NCBI GenBank assembly: GCA_009760855.2 | Contig: WPIO01000066.1 | Span: 704,501-768,500 of the forward strand | Origin: Cristatella mucedo | Taxonomy: Eukaryota > Bryozoa > Phylactolaemata > Cristatellidae | Reading direction: 5' to 3' | DNA: 64,000 nucleotides | In this document: piece after piece, positions 42,621 to 54,439 of the stretch | How the letters are laid out: each line of letters begins with the position of its first letter | Numbering within the stretch: position 1 is the first letter of the stretch | Program-made: the position numbers and the translations under genes | Notes under the pieces: model-generated | What the model saw: only the letters and a program-made list of their open reading frames with translations | Databases searched by the model: none | What the model was told of the DNA's origin: nothing

Positions 42621-43994
42621 ATGGAGGCAGCTTATGGAAACACAGCCAGTGCGATCTCCAACCCTCAGGATCTCAGCCGGGGCGATCAGAGTCAGTGGGG
42701 ATCAAGCCGAGGCGATTGGAGCCAACGGGAATACAGCCATGAAGATGGGAGCCAGTGGGAACGCAGCCGTAGAGACATGAGACAGTGGGAACCCAACGAG
42801 ATTGGCCTGAGCCCATGGGAACCCAGCCGAGTCGATCGGAGCTATTGGGAACCCAGTCGAGCCGATCGGAGCCAACGGGAACCCTCTCTGGACGATCGGA
42901 GCCATCGGCAACCTAGCCTTTGCGATCGGAGCCAATGGGAACGCTGTCTACAAAATCGGATCAATCGGAAGCCTAGCCAAGGCGATCGGAGCCAATGTGA
43001 ACGCAACAGAAGCATTTGGTGCCAATGGGAACCCAGGCGAGGCAATCAGAGCCAATGGGAACCCTGTCTCGGCGATCGGAGCCAATTGGTACGCAGTCCA
43101 GACGATCGGAGCCAATGGGAACGCAGCCGTGGTGATTGGAGCCAGTGGGAACCCAACGAAAGTGGTAGAAGCCAATGGGTACCCAGCAAAGGCGGTTGGA
43201 GCCAATGGAAACCCTTCCTAGGCGATCGGAGGCATTGGCAACCTATCCCAGGCGATCGGAGCCAACGTGAACCATGCCGTGGCGATCGGAGCCGATCGGA
43301 ACCATATCCAGGCGATTGGAGCCAATGGAAACCCTACAGAGGCAATCGAAGCCAATGGCAAACCAGCCGAGACGACCCGAGCCAATGGGAACCCAGCCGT
43401 GGCTACCAGAGCCAATGGGAACCGTACCCAGGCGATTGGAGCCGACGGGAACGCTACCGAGGCAATCGAAACCCATGGCAAACCAGCCGAGACGATCCGA
43501 GCCAATGGGAACCCAGCCGTGGCTACCAGAGCCAATGGGAACCGTACCCAGGCGATTGGAGCCGACGGGAACGCTACCGAGGCAATCGAAACCCATGGCA
43601 AACCAGCCGAGACGATCCGAGCCAATGGGAACCCTGCCCAGGCGATTCGAACCAATGGGAATCCGGCGAAGGTAATCAGAGCCGATGGGAATCCAGCGAT
43701 GTTAATCAGAGCCAATCGGAATCCGGCGAAGGCGATCGGAGCCAATGGAAATCTGGTGAAGGCAATTGGAGTAAGCAGGTACCCTGCCTAGGCGGTCGGA
43801 GCCAATGGCAACCCAGCCGTGACGATCGGAGCCAATTGAAACCCAGTCTTAAGGAACATTTCCACGGGGAAGAGACCGGGGCAAACCAGGCCACAGCCAG
43901 CTCTATTGCTGGAAATAGTGCCAGAGTGAATGTGGTTGGTAGGTGGCACTTTGAAGAGCTGCAACCACTGCACTTTCCAGAAGACTTTAGGTGA
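42621..43994 (+). CDS. Trp/Arg/Asp-rich decapeptide-repeat protein, unknown function
   Basis: A 457-codon frame from ATG 42621 to TGA 43992-43994. A strong 3' splice site, ATTTTTACAG, ends at 42612, and an in-frame TAG at 42618 directly precedes the ATG, so this ATG is the natural start for the exon. After about 15 residues the protein is some 40 repeats of ten residues, roughly SQWEPSRGDR, with one Trp per unit, alternating acid and base, and four RGD tripeptides. The last 45 residues are unique and end VGRWHFEELQPLHFPEDFR, a motif echoed at 52387-52460. No signal peptide or membrane segment. The repeats should be disordered. CAA, TGG, GAA and CGA codons are one change from stop, yet none is a stop, which argues for selection on this frame. 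AATAAA lies at 44324. I do not recognise the family; a structural, adhesive or scaffold role is conceivable but unproven. Confidence 0.6.
   Translation: MEAAYGNTASAISNPQDLSRGDQSQWGSSRGDWSQREYSHEDGSQWERSRRDMRQWEPNEIGLSPWEPSRVDRSYWEPSRADRSQREPSLDDRSHRQPSLCDRSQWERCLQNRINRKPSQGDRSQCERNRSIWCQWEPRRGNQSQWEPCLGDRSQLVRSPDDRSQWERSRGDWSQWEPNESGRSQWVPSKGGWSQWKPFLGDRRHWQPIPGDRSQREPCRGDRSRSEPYPGDWSQWKPYRGNRSQWQTSRDDPSQWEPSRGYQSQWEPYPGDWSRRERYRGNRNPWQTSRDDPSQWEPSRGYQSQWEPYPGDWSRRERYRGNRNPWQTSRDDPSQWEPCPGDSNQWESGEGNQSRWESSDVNQSQSESGEGDRSQWKSGEGNWSKQVPCLGGRSQWQPSRDDRSQLKPSLKEHFHGEETGANQATASSIAGNSARVNVVGRWHFEELQPLHFPEDFR
42660..43850 (+). repeat. 30 bp minisatellite, about 40 units in strict register
   Basis: Units begin GAGCCAATGGGAACC and continue CAGCCGAGGCGATCG. 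Although units differ by several bases, none has gained or lost a base, so phase is kept over about 1.2 kb. A higher-order 120 bp copy (four units) is repeated exactly at 43381-43500 and 43501-43620. Confidence 0.97.
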
Positions 43995-44447
43995 TATACT
44001 TTAGAAGAGAGCCACTGCATTCGGATTACAAGTAGAGCAGGGAAAGCTGAATTGGAATTTTTTAAGAGATTACTTCTTTGAATGTTCACACTTGTTGCTG
44101 AGTATAAACATACGTCAAATTTAAAAATACACTGAACTATGAATTAAAAGAAATTAAAGAAGTTGACGGTTGATCGGTTCCCCTGAGATACGAATTCTAA
44201 ACAAGGCAGCCCACTCAATACAATTTTCTCGCCTTAACCCTAAATACTCAGAGTCCGATGTCAGTGTTAAATCCCTGAAAAAACCGGCTATTAAAATCAC
44301 ACGTGTGAATGACATGTTCATTCAATAAAGGACTGCTGAATTTAGTTTATTAAATATAATGATCAAGGTAATACTGTACATTTCTTGCAAAACTACTCAA
44401 CATCTTGCATAATTTAATTTTCTTGGACGATTCATATTATTGAACTC
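43995..44447. other. Probable 3' UTR and flank of the repeat gene
   Basis: AT-rich with AATAAA at 44324-44329. No other feature seen. Confidence 0.45.
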
Positions 44448-44625
44448 TTCAACTGCTCTCCTAACTATGCTATGCTTCCCCCTTTCTCTTTGTTGCGTGA
44501 GACGAAGTCTGTTGGCTACCGAATGCGTACCGAAAGCCGCTTAGGTTGAGAGTGCACTATACAAAACTCTCCTGCGTAACACCCACATTGTCTTTATGAT
44601 TTTGTGGAGTTACTGACGGAGGTAC
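44448..44625 (+). mobile_element. LINE-B 3' end
   Basis: CAACTGCTCTCCTAACTATG to GGAGTTACTGACGGAGGTAC, without a simple-repeat tail. Confidence 0.93.
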
Positions 44626-45289
44626 AAGTGAAACAAGTCCATTCAAGGTAAATCGAAGATGAGCTGGAGTCCGTTGCTATAGTTTCAACACAAGGATATT
44701 TTTTTGTAAATATCTCCTTTTCGTCTTTCAAATTTGAAATTTAAACTTGTGCAGCGTAATTGACAATTTTTAAGTACTGCAAGATGTGCGAAAATAGCCA
44801 TATTTTGCGTTCCAATACTCGAAATTTGGTGACCTGAATTTTAGAGTCGGCGTCTGCAAGTTCTAATTCTCTGTGCGGTCAATGCATGTGGAACATTGTA
44901 ACAAAGAGATTGAGACTTAGTATTTGTAGCTTATAGGACAGCAGCTGGCAACCGAGTACACCCTTTTAGCTAGTAGCTACTTATTTCATGCTAATTAGGT
45001 GACACTCCGACTAAAAAGAGCACACTTCTTCAGCATCTATTTGGACGATACATTTCCTTTGGGTATAACAGAGGCATAGTGAGTGGTGCTCAGAGGTAAC
45101 AGAAGCCTCTGGGCTCTGACACCTAGCCGGTGCCAAAAAACATCATGGAGTGGGCATTTTTTTAACTTCTTCATGCAAGAATACCATTCCTGATTTCAAG
45201 CGAGTCCTTGTTTCAATGAACTTGGATATTTCTGGCTGAGCTAGTCAAGCTTGTTTACAGACTGGGACCAAGCTGTGGGTAGAATAATA
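44626..45289. other. Unassigned segment
   Basis: No repeat or meaningful frame recognised. Confidence 0.45.
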
Positions 45290-48200
45290 ACTTATCAGTC
45301 ATCAGGACTGTTGTAAGTCTGGTCGCTCAATGTAACGCTTGTCTTTGGAATCCTTGCTCAATGTGCAAAAAACCCCAAGTAATAAGCGACCATATTTCCG
45401 AAAAGGAGTTTACCTTCTCGCCATGACTGAAACTAAGATAAAATTGGTGAGCCGCCCGACGAATACAAACGCAACACCGAATGAATTCCAGATATTTCAT
45501 AGCCCTTTATAAAGCAAGGCCGAAGGTGGGGTGGCTATAATCGCGTGCTCAAACTTCGAGCTCGAGTCATTTGCAGTACCCTCGGAGAATAATTTCTAAT
45601 CTGCATTGATTTCACCCGATGAAAAGCTTACCGATGGCGGCAGCAGTCTATCGCCCGCCAGGTGTCAAGCTCTCCTTCATTTCAAATTTCTCCGATCTCA
45701 TTTCGATTTTGCGTGCAAGGAATCGATCATTCCTCATTACGGGTGATTTCAGCATTTCTTTTGATACATGCTCTGACGCCCAAGGCACTGAATTTCCTGC
45801 ACTGACTGACGCATTGTCACTTTCGGCTCGGGCATGGCCCTACTCAAATCAAGCGTTACGCTCTCGACCAAATTTGCTCACACAATAGCAATTTATCATC
45901 ACCGAACCAGTCCTGCTCACCTGACTTTATGCAGATCTCATTCACTCTTAAATGTGTGCCCTTCTTCTCCTCATCTAAAATCACTTGTGAATCGCAAAAC
46001 CTCAAGATCCTTGACATTGATGCTGTCAGTGCGAGAATATTTGCCTCGTCCGTGCTGCTCAATCCTCCTTCCGACCTGCTATCATTGGCAGATTGCTACC
46101 GAACGACACTGGCTGGCGTGTTCGACAAATTTTAATCTCTGACTAAGCTCACTGTGTGGCCCGCTTCCAGAAGGCCTAATGTTTGAGAAATTAAACTAGC
46201 TAGGTTTACTAAGCTCAAGCTTATAAAAGCGTGCATAGGTTGAGGACTGACTGGCCGTCAACAACCATACGAGGACTACTGTAGATCGTACTAATTAATC
46301 CTAGCAAAGGCCATGTCTAGCCTCTATTAAAACATTGTTGAATCACAAATGCACAATCCAAAAATGTTGATGTCACCCTACGGTGGAGATATTCCCCTGG
46401 AATCATGTCCCTAAATCCCATGCCGCACCTCAACATCTAAATTTCAGGAGGTCACTAGTGACCTCGTCCGAGAGTTCATAGCCAAATCAAGGAACACAAC
46501 TAGCCCTCTGGACACTAATCCCACTGCCCTGGGTCTACGATGCAGTGACCTACTGCTGCCATGCATAACTAACATCGTTAATTTCTCATTAGCATCATGT
46601 TTTGTCCCAGAACCTTCAAGAGAACTTAAGTAACTTCCACCAAGTCTATCGTTTGTTTCAAAGAGAGTAGAACGAGTCGTAACCGCCTAGCTGAACTCAT
46701 TTTGAAACTTATAACCTTGCTAGTTAGTTCTAGCCTGGTTTAGAGCTACTCGCTCCACAGATTCATATAGCGCGTCGGATGTACAACGATCTACTTGGTA
46801 ATTCGGACTTACCTAGAGGATCTCGGCTTGTTTCGCTGGACCCTTAGACATCTTTTTATACTTTCGATCGTCGGTAATATACTACTAATAATAAGTTATA
46901 TCACTCCTTAGCATTGCGCCTTAAGAGAAATTAATCTCTATTCAGGTTGCTTCACACATGCCATGGTCATGAGCCTACGACCTCGGCCAAACCTTGGATG
47001 GGGCGAGCATCTTCACCACTGGGCCAAACCAGTGCTACAAGTCGTTCTTGAGCACCTCTCGTCTTACAAAAGAATCAACCACACTGCACAATAATGGCTG
47101 AGGTTTTATCTCAGTGGGAGACCTGAAGTTATTGATGTGAATGGACAAAGATCATCCGAGGAACCTCTGAAATATGGCGTACCTCAAGGATGTGTGCTTG
47201 GTCCCGCCATTTTCACGATTTTTACTCTCTTTCTTGCCCATGTGTATGCCAAACACAATCTAGGCTTTGATATTTACACAGTTGGCACTCAGTTGTACAT
47301 CTTTGATGCCCCCACGCCTTCTTGCTTGTCGACGTTTCTGAGCCCGCTAGTTGCTAGTATCGATAAAATCTGTACATGGACGACAGCAAATTTTCATAAA
47401 TTTACTGATGGTAAAACCTAACTTACTAGCTGCGGTTAAAGTAAGCGTGATTCAGAAATTGGAAAGACTAACGTTCAAAGTCGCCTTGGCCAACATACCT
47501 TCTGCTGAATCAGCACAACATATCAGTGTTAGGTTCCAAAGTAACCTTTATAGACGACAAAATCAGTTCCGAAGTCCTGTCTGCCGACTTTCAGCTCCGT
47601 AAAGTTTCTAAAATTCGGGATTTTTTAGACAGTGATACCTCATCTAAATTGGTCCTTACATGTGTGACACCCGTCTTGACTTACATAACTCACTGCCTGC
47701 TAGTCTACAGGCCTTTGCAATCAGCTGCTTACAGCTGGTGCCACTCTGCAGCTGGGCTTGTCCGCCGTAAGTGTCGCTGTTTTCACTTCTCACCGACCAG
47801 AACAGCCTCACAGTAAAGCAATGCATCAACTTCAAGATATCGTCACTCACTTGTAGGTCCCTTTATTTTCTGGCTCCAGCCTACCAGCCAGATCTGGTCT
47901 CCATCAGGCTAAACGTCATACCTCCTGCTTTTCAAAACATAACTTTGTACCATTATCTCGTGCAAAGTTCAAATCGTTGGGTGACCGCGCCTCTAGTGTG
48001 TATTCTGCCAAATCCTAAAACTCTATATTGACATGCGTCGCGACATCTTCTAACTTTTCTACATTTAAAGCAAAACTAATAGCGCACCTATTTATCACAG
48101 CATTTAGTAATTGCATGCGATTTTTTCTTTATGTACTTATGCGAGCTGACAGTGTGCCTGCTGCCACTAACTATACTTGCACGCTTACCCTGTGAATGGC

Positions 48201-48376
48201 TCCCTAACCATGTTATTCTTGTAGTTTAGTGAGCATGTTCTCCACTAGCGGTTAGTGAATAATGGTTAATGATTAATCATTTGATAGTGATTCCTTTGCG
48301 GCAAATACTTCAATTGCCTAGAAATAAATTGATTTTTTAGGGCTATATATCAAAGGAAATATTTTTGTTATTAATT
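45290..48376 (+). mobile_element. LINE-A, longest but decayed copy
   Basis: Spans the endonuclease (AATCCTTGCTCAATGTGC block, VYRPPG codons and TGDFSI in place of GDFN at 45619-45888), linker, RT (EVPLKYGVPQGC, motif C lost to IYTVGTQLY), RT C-terminus (47526-48031), 3' UTR and a degenerate stem-loop at 48315-48355. A SINE-B interrupts it at 46884-47037. Numerous stops; inactive. Confidence 0.9.
46884..47037 (-). mobile_element. SINE-B nested in LINE-A
   Basis: Minus strand: GCACTGGTTTGGCCCAGTGG head with the A box, a B-box-like TAGGCTCATGACC, and a LINE-A-type tail (CCTGAATAGAGATTAATTTC, TCTTAAGGCGC). The host LINE-A reads from the CGATC codons to GTTCTTGAGCACC across it. Confidence 0.88.
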
Positions 48377-48390
48377 TTATTGCTAATAAT

Positions 48391-48655
48391 AATAATGATG
48401 CACTTGATAAAGCGCCCTCAGAAAACTCAATCTCTCTCTAGGCGCATTAAATTTGCTGCAGAGGGAAATGCAATTGAATGGTGAGTAAAATCATGCATGA
48501 AAAACAAACAAAATGAATAATATGGTTAGGGGTGACATGCACAGGGTCAGCATGCAAATGTGGTTAGTGGCAGCATGCACAGTGTCAGCACGCATAAGCA
48601 CATGAAGGACGAATCACGGGGACCCACTAAATGCTGTCCTAAATAGGTGTGTTTT
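48391..48655 (-). mobile_element. LINE-A 3' UTR copy
   Basis: (AAT)n, reverse stem-loop and clean 3' UTR to CCTAAATAGGTGTGTTTT. Tail-to-tail with the preceding plus-strand LINE-A. Confidence 0.93.
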
Positions 48656-49104
48656 TAAATTGTTATTGAGGCTTTGGCGGCACAAGCGCGAAGTCGCGGA
48701 AACACCAAGGGGCTTTACCCATCATGTATTTAGCTGGAGGTTGTAGCTTTCTAAGCTTTTTCTTGGCCGTTCACCCCTCCGTACCTAGTCCAGCATCCCT
48801 TCTCGTATAGTTCCCATCTTGCCGGTGCTGTGGCTCAGCACCCACACACTATTAGACCACACAGGTTAGTCTTAATTAAATGGCTGAGCCAATACAACGC
48901 AGAAATTATGTCCTGCCACTTGTCATGTGTCTAAAAGAGAATACTATCAAGAAATGACGAGGCAATTTCTGTGAAACGTGATAAGCAGCTTGAACCTTGC
49001 AAGAGGTAATTTCGCTAGTCAAAAATATGTAGCCATTATTTTTTTGAGCAATTCAGAGCACATACCTGTTCTTTTCAAGATCAGCTATGGGATAGCAACA
49101 CTAA
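48656..49104. other. Unassigned segment
   Basis: Mixed composition, no recognisable gene or repeat. Confidence 0.45.
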
Positions 49105-49545
49105 AAATACATCTGATTTAGCGTACTCTGAGAACTTTAAATCTTCCTAAGCACTTTAAATTTTCAGAAAATTAAGACGACCGAAAGGTTTGTGGTAGGA
49201 TGCTTAATTTACAACAAGAATAATGTGATTATGGTTGACATGCAAAAAAGTATGTTTAGTGGCATCATGCACAGCGTCTGCACGCCTAAGCACATAAAGA
49301 AAGAATCACAGGGACCCACTAAAGGCAGTCATAAATAGATGCTTTTTCAGTTTTTGCTTAGTGTGGTCAAATCAGGGGATGTTATGAAATAAGTCGGAAG
49401 TGAGTTCCAGACTTTGGAAGCATAAGACTAAAGGCACGTTCTCCAAAGAACTTGAGATTTGTACGAGGTAATTAAGCTAGACTTAGCCTTTTGTATGACC
49501 TATTGGTGCGATCTACAGTTGTACAGTTGTGCCTGTCAATGCACA
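49105..49545 (-). mobile_element. LINE-A, internally deleted
   Basis: Reverse stem-loop remnant and 3' UTR to about 49470, then a jump to the linker sequence (AAGCTAGACTTAGCC), so most of the RT is missing. Confidence 0.75.
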
Positions 49546-49547
49546 GT

Positions 49548-50150
49548 CAGCCCTGATCTTTAATTTCCCAACCCTTCAGCTTTCTTTGAATTCGTTTAAC
49601 TCCTTTGCTGCAGGTATTGGTGCTATCCACATAGGGATGTCAGAAAAAGTTTTTAAATTGAATGGCTATAAAACCGACTTACAAGTAATTGGCAAACCAA
49701 GTGTGATTCAGAAATTGGAAAGGCTAATTCTCAACATAGGCTCTGCCAGCACATCTGTTAAATTATCACAAAATCTAGGTGTCACGTTCCAAAGTGACTT
49801 CTAATTGGACGACCACATCAGCTCTACATTCGTCTGCCTAGTTTTAGCTGCATAACATCACAAAATTTTGAGATATTTAGACAGGGATACCCCATCTCAA
49901 TTGGTTCATGCATTTGTGAAATCCCGTCTTGACGTCTGTAACTCATGCTCGCTGGCCTACCGGCTTTCGCACTCAAGCGCTTTCAGTTGGTGCAAAACGT
50001 GCATGTAAAATGGTATTATTGTTGTTAGTTAGCATGCTAGCACTAGCCATTCAATCGTGCTTTCTTTTCTGCCAATATAAAGTGCCAAGAAAGAGAATAG
50101 GTTCTCTCAGGATGCTAAGTAAAACGTACTATCATTATTATAACAACAAT
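49548..50150 (+). mobile_element. LINE-A, internally deleted
   Basis: Codons around [22 protein letters not shown], then RT C-terminus to about 50010, then a jump to the last 130 bases (CACTAGCCATTCAATCG and the stem-loop). Confidence 0.85.
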
Positions 50151-50269
50151 TATTGCTATGCATTCTTCACTATGTTGATACTGTTGCCTGTTAACATTGT
50201 CTGCAGATTGTGCTCGTTGCTTTCTGCTGCCACACAGAAGCCCCGACTCGGAATCTACTTCCTCTGCCT

Positions 50270-50452
50270 TAATAATAATAATAATAAGAATAATGTACTT
50301 GATAAAGTGCCCTCAGAGAACTTAATCTCTTTCTAGGTGCTTTACATTTGCTGCAAAGGGAAACGCAATTGAATGGTAAGTAAAATCATGCTTGAAAAAC
50401 AAACAAAATGAATAACATGGTTAGAGGTGACATGCACAGGGTCAGCATGCAA
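50270..50452 (-). mobile_element. LINE-A 3' UTR copy
   Basis: (AAT)n, stem-loop and about 110 bases of 3' UTR ending CAGGGTCAGCATGCA. Confidence 0.92.
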
Positions 50453-50794
50453 TGCAACGCCTCGCATTCTGCCAGCTCATCCTTCAGCGTGCACCTCCAA
50501 GTCAGCATAGGCAGCTTTAAAAGGCACCGCGGGTAATCTGTAATTTGAGTGCAGGCCGAGACTTGTCATTGCTTGGTAAAAATTTACCAGGTCAAGTTCA
50601 AAGTTAATCCTCACAATCTTAACTATTGCTATACGCCCTAAATTCAACGTATGACAAATTCGAGTGCTTCTGTCCGCCGCTTTGCAATTCGTCAGCTTGT
50701 TGAATAGCCATACAGTACGTGCATGGAGGGCAACATGTTCTGGCATTGTGAATCTACGTTCCTTGAAGAACCCTTAAAGTGATAAAGGCTCCTT
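50453..50794. other. Unassigned segment
   Basis: The minus frame 50477-50746 (89 codons) shows no known domain. Confidence 0.4.
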
Positions 50795-50892
50795 CCAATG
50801 TGAATTTCCCTTTGCAGAAAATGTAAAGCGCCTGAAAGTGATTGCATTTTCTGAGGGCGCTTTATCGAGTGCATTATTATTGTTATTATTAG
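50795..50892 (+). mobile_element. LINE-A tail-only insertion
   Basis: TTTCCCTTTGCAG, stem-loop AAAGCGCCTGAAAG/GAGGGCGCTTTATC and (ATT)n. Confidence 0.92.
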
Positions 50893-51009
50893 GATAGTTT
50901 GGGAAATGTGTACAGAGGGCTAGATTAGGAATTTGTAAGCAATTTTCTACCGTTTGCAATACCAAGGAAAGAACCAACCAAGCATCACAACCCATCCACT
51001 CGGCCACCA

Positions 51010-51598
51010 CGTGGAATAACACCACTTTACGCAGACCTGCACTGGCTTCCTGTCAAGCAGCACGTCGTTTTCAAAGTTCTGTAACTCAGTTGCAGGTCTC
51101 CTTATTCTTTGGTTCCAGCTTTCCTATCAGATCTAATCATCCAATCCCCCACCAGGCTAAGTGTCGTAGCTCCAGCTTTTCTGAATATAATCGCTTACCT
51201 ATATCTCATACGAACCTCTAACCTTTTGGAGACCGAGTCTTTAGTTGGTATGCTCCTAAGGCCTAGAACTCACTTCTGACTAGCGTCACGACATCCCCTG
51301 ACCCAAACAAATTCAAAGTAGAACTCCGACGCATCTATTTTTCACAGCATTTGGTGGGTCCGTGTGATTCGTCTTTTTAATGCTTATGCCTACTGATACT
51401 GTGCATGCTGCAACTGATATTTACTTTCTGACCCTGTGCATGTCACATCTTACCACGTTATGATATTTGACATTTAGCAATCTCACACTAACCATTCCAT
51501 TATGTTTTCTATGGTGCAAGCTTAAAGTGCCTAGAAAGAGGTTAAGTTTGCTCCAAGCCCGAAACTAATTTAGTAATAGCTTTGTTATTACTATTAGC
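51010..51598 (+). mobile_element. LINE-A 3' part
   Basis: From CGCAGACCTGCACTGGCTTC through RT C-terminus and 3' UTR to a damaged stem-loop and TTATTACTATTA. Confidence 0.9.
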
Positions 51599-52030
51599 CT
51601 TGGGCTAAGACCGCAATCCGCCTTTCACCCGCCCATCACTGCAACATAATTTTGGGGCATTTGTCTTATAAGAACGCTTCTCCGTCATAGCACACAACTT
51701 CACGAATGCCGAAGGTGGAAACCACTTTGTGCAATCTCAGGCGACTATACGAAGAAACCCTCAAGCTACTCACTAATATCTTGCATGTGAAAATGTGCAT
51801 GTATGTTTAGAATATGCATGTACATATGAATATAAGTGTCAAAATTAATTGGGTATGTTTTTAATTCTGGGTAAGTTTTATATCTTCAATCATCTTCTTT
51901 AAACCGCTTTTATTGCATGCCATCATTTGGAAAACGGACAGCTTTGGGTCATTTAAAATCGGCTTGCAGTAATTCGAACCATTGCCTAATGAGATGGAGA
52001 CGTCGTATCTAAATTATTCTTTTCTTTTAG
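51599..52030. other. Unassigned, ends in a strong splice acceptor
   Basis: Mostly unique. The last bases TTCTTTTCTTTTAG (to 52030) are a very good 3' splice site facing the decayed repeat-gene copy. Confidence 0.45.
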
Positions 52031-52630
52031 TTCTGCGGTGCACGACAGCATGAAGAGACAGCCAAAGCAAAGGTAGCCATGCTAAAGATAGCATTGCGAG
52101 GGCATCCATGTTTCAGGCGTCCGAAATGAACTGACTTCGGACGAACACGTTTGCAATGGACGGACCACACGGGATGGCGGGAGAAATGAACGGGCCGCAC
52201 GCACGGCCTTTTCAGCTTCGGCAAATGAACTAAAACGCCGAGGAAGCCGAGGCAGATGCAGCCCTTGGGAACGCACCCAATAGGAAAGCACCTAATCAGC
52301 AGACAGTCCAGACGAACTTGGCCTAGCCGAAAACAGCCGATGAGTAGACATCAGGAGCCAACGGAGCCGGTGCCAAGGTTGCTGCAGTGTTGAATGTCGC
52401 CGATTGGAAAGGCTCCGAGGGGCTCCGACCGCTGCAGTTTCCAGGAGCTTCAAGGCCTAATGCAAATCCGAGGAGAGCTTTGGCATTTGAAGCACAAATT
52501 ATTTTCGGAGGACAGCGTTACAAAATAAATCTAGAAAAGGGAAAATTTGTAACTGGTATTTTTCAAATGAGCGAGGAAGGAAAATCAGTACATCAATATT
52601 GTAAAAACTCTGAATGGCAAATTTAAAGAT
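52031..52630 (+). pseudogene. Decayed relative of the decapeptide-repeat gene
   Basis: A strong acceptor is followed by degenerate GCCGAGG/CCTTGGGAACGC words resembling the 30 bp units and then a frame (52387-52626) whose start, LNVADWKGSEGLRPLQFPGASR, aligns with VNVVGRWHFEELQPLHFPEDFR at the end of the 42621 protein. The upstream part has stops in all frames, so the repeat domain is lost. The frame goes on for about 55 residues (RYKINLEKGKFVTGIF) not seen in the other protein, though weak nucleotide similarity continues into that gene's 3' flank. Either a pseudogene or a related gene with a different exon. Confidence 0.5.
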
Positions 52631-52689
52631 TGCCTTAGAGAAGTTCTTGCCTGATTGATTTGAAATGAGAGCCACACTAGTCTAATAAA

Positions 52690-54260
52690 ACTTGAGCATC
52701 TACCGCCCAGTCTCCCTTTCTATCATTTCTTGCAAAGACGATGGAACGGGTCGTGGCGGACAATCTGAACTCATGCATTGAAACTTCAAACCTTGCAAGT
52801 AAGTTCCATCCTGGCTTAAGAGCTAATCACTATAAAAAGTCAGCATTGCATTGGATATACAACGACCTACTTAGGAATGCAGACATGGGTAGAGTGTCTC
52901 TGCTTGTTTTGCTCGATCTTTCGGCGGCTTTTGATACTATTGATCACAAAGTTCTCTCAGAGTGCTTCTCATTTCGCCTGGGCATCACTATCACTACTCT
53001 GCAATGGTTCAGGTCCTATCTCAGTGGGAGACTCCAGTGTATTAATGTTAATGGACGAAGGTAATCCGAGGTACCTCTGAAATATTGGGTACCTCAGGGC
53101 TCCGTGCTAGGTCCGGTTCTTTTCACGGTTTATACTCTCAATCTTGCTAATGTGATTGCCAAGCACAATCTAGGCTTTCACTTCTATGGGGATGATAGTC
53201 AGTTGTACCGTTGTTTTGATCCCTCCCAGCCTTCGAGCACCTCAAATTCTCTAAACTCACTTGCTGCATGTAGTGATGACATCCTCACATGAATGGCAGC
53301 AAATTTTCTAACACTAGGCGATGATAAAACTAACCTGTTAGTTATGGGAAAAAACAGTGTGATTCAGAAATTGGGAGGCTGCTGCTCAAAATTGGCTTTG
53401 CCAGCATATCTCCGGTTGAGTCAGCTCGAACTGTAGTGTTATGTTCCAAAGTGACTCTCGTTAGACGACCACATCAGCTGCACAGTCATCTGCCTACTTT
53501 CAGCTACATAACCTTGATAAAACTCGGGCTCGTTTAGATAAGGATACCACATCTAAGTTGGTCCATGCATTCGTGATATCCAGTCTCGACTTCTAAAACT
53601 CACAGCTTACTGGCCTACAGGCATTTGCGATCAGGCGATTGCAGCTCGTGCAAAACTCTGCAGCTAGGCTTGTCAGTCGTGAGCGTCGCGGTAGCCACGT
53701 CACAACACTTCCCGCCGACCTACACTAGCTCCCAGTCAAGCAACGGATTGTCTTAAAGGTTTTGACGCTCACTTTCAATCTCTTTATTCTTTGGCTTCAG
53801 CATATCTCTCAGATCTACTTCCCCACCAGGCCAAGCATAATACCACCAGCTTTTCGGAATCCAACAGTTTACCAGTACCTCGTACAAACCTCTAATCATT
53901 TGGAGACCGTGCATTTAAGTCGTATGCTCCCGAAGCCTGAAACTCACTCCCGACGAACATCCCCTGACTTGACCGAATAAAAAATAATTTTAAAACACAC
54001 CCGTTTAGGACAGCGTTGAGCAGGTCCCTGTGATTCTTTCTTCACGTGCTATTCGTGCTGACACTGTGCATGCTGCCATTAACCACACTTGCATGCTGAC
54101 CCTGTGCAGATCACTGCTCATCATGTTATTCATGTTGTTTATCAAGCATGATATTACTCACTTATCAATTGCATTTCCCTTAGCAGCCAATGTAAGGCAC
54201 CTAGAATGAGATTGATCTCTCTAAGCAAACTTTATTAAGTGCATTATTGTTATTACTATT
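52690..54260 (+). mobile_element. LINE-A, RT to 3' end
   Basis: From the YRPVSL-encoding region to the stem-loop and ATTATTGTTATTACTATT. RT motif A DLSAAFDTID and motif C as YGDD are present (52741-53292), but a stop after NGRR and others break it. Confidence 0.92.
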
Positions 54261-54439
54261 TTTTGCAGTGGAATAGATTGATTGTGGTAGTTTTCCAGGT
54301 CATTTCAGGTGATTGCAGCCCAATGCCACAGTGCGAGGTTGCACAATTTATTTTTACGTGGTTGTGCACAAAGCCCTGTGCACTTTAATATGCAATAAAA
54401 ACTGGAGCTTAACACAAGGTATATATATTTTTTTATGTG

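Noticed and set aside
43218..43745. Long minus-strand and alternative plus-strand frames over the minisatellite (up to 175 codons)
   Set aside because: A 30 bp unit keeps every frame periodic, so several stay open by default. Only the 42621 frame covers the complete array plus the unique C-terminus.
42660..43850. CRISPR-like regular repeat array
   Set aside because: The 30 bp units abut without spacers, lie in an animal genome and encode a continuous peptide repeat.
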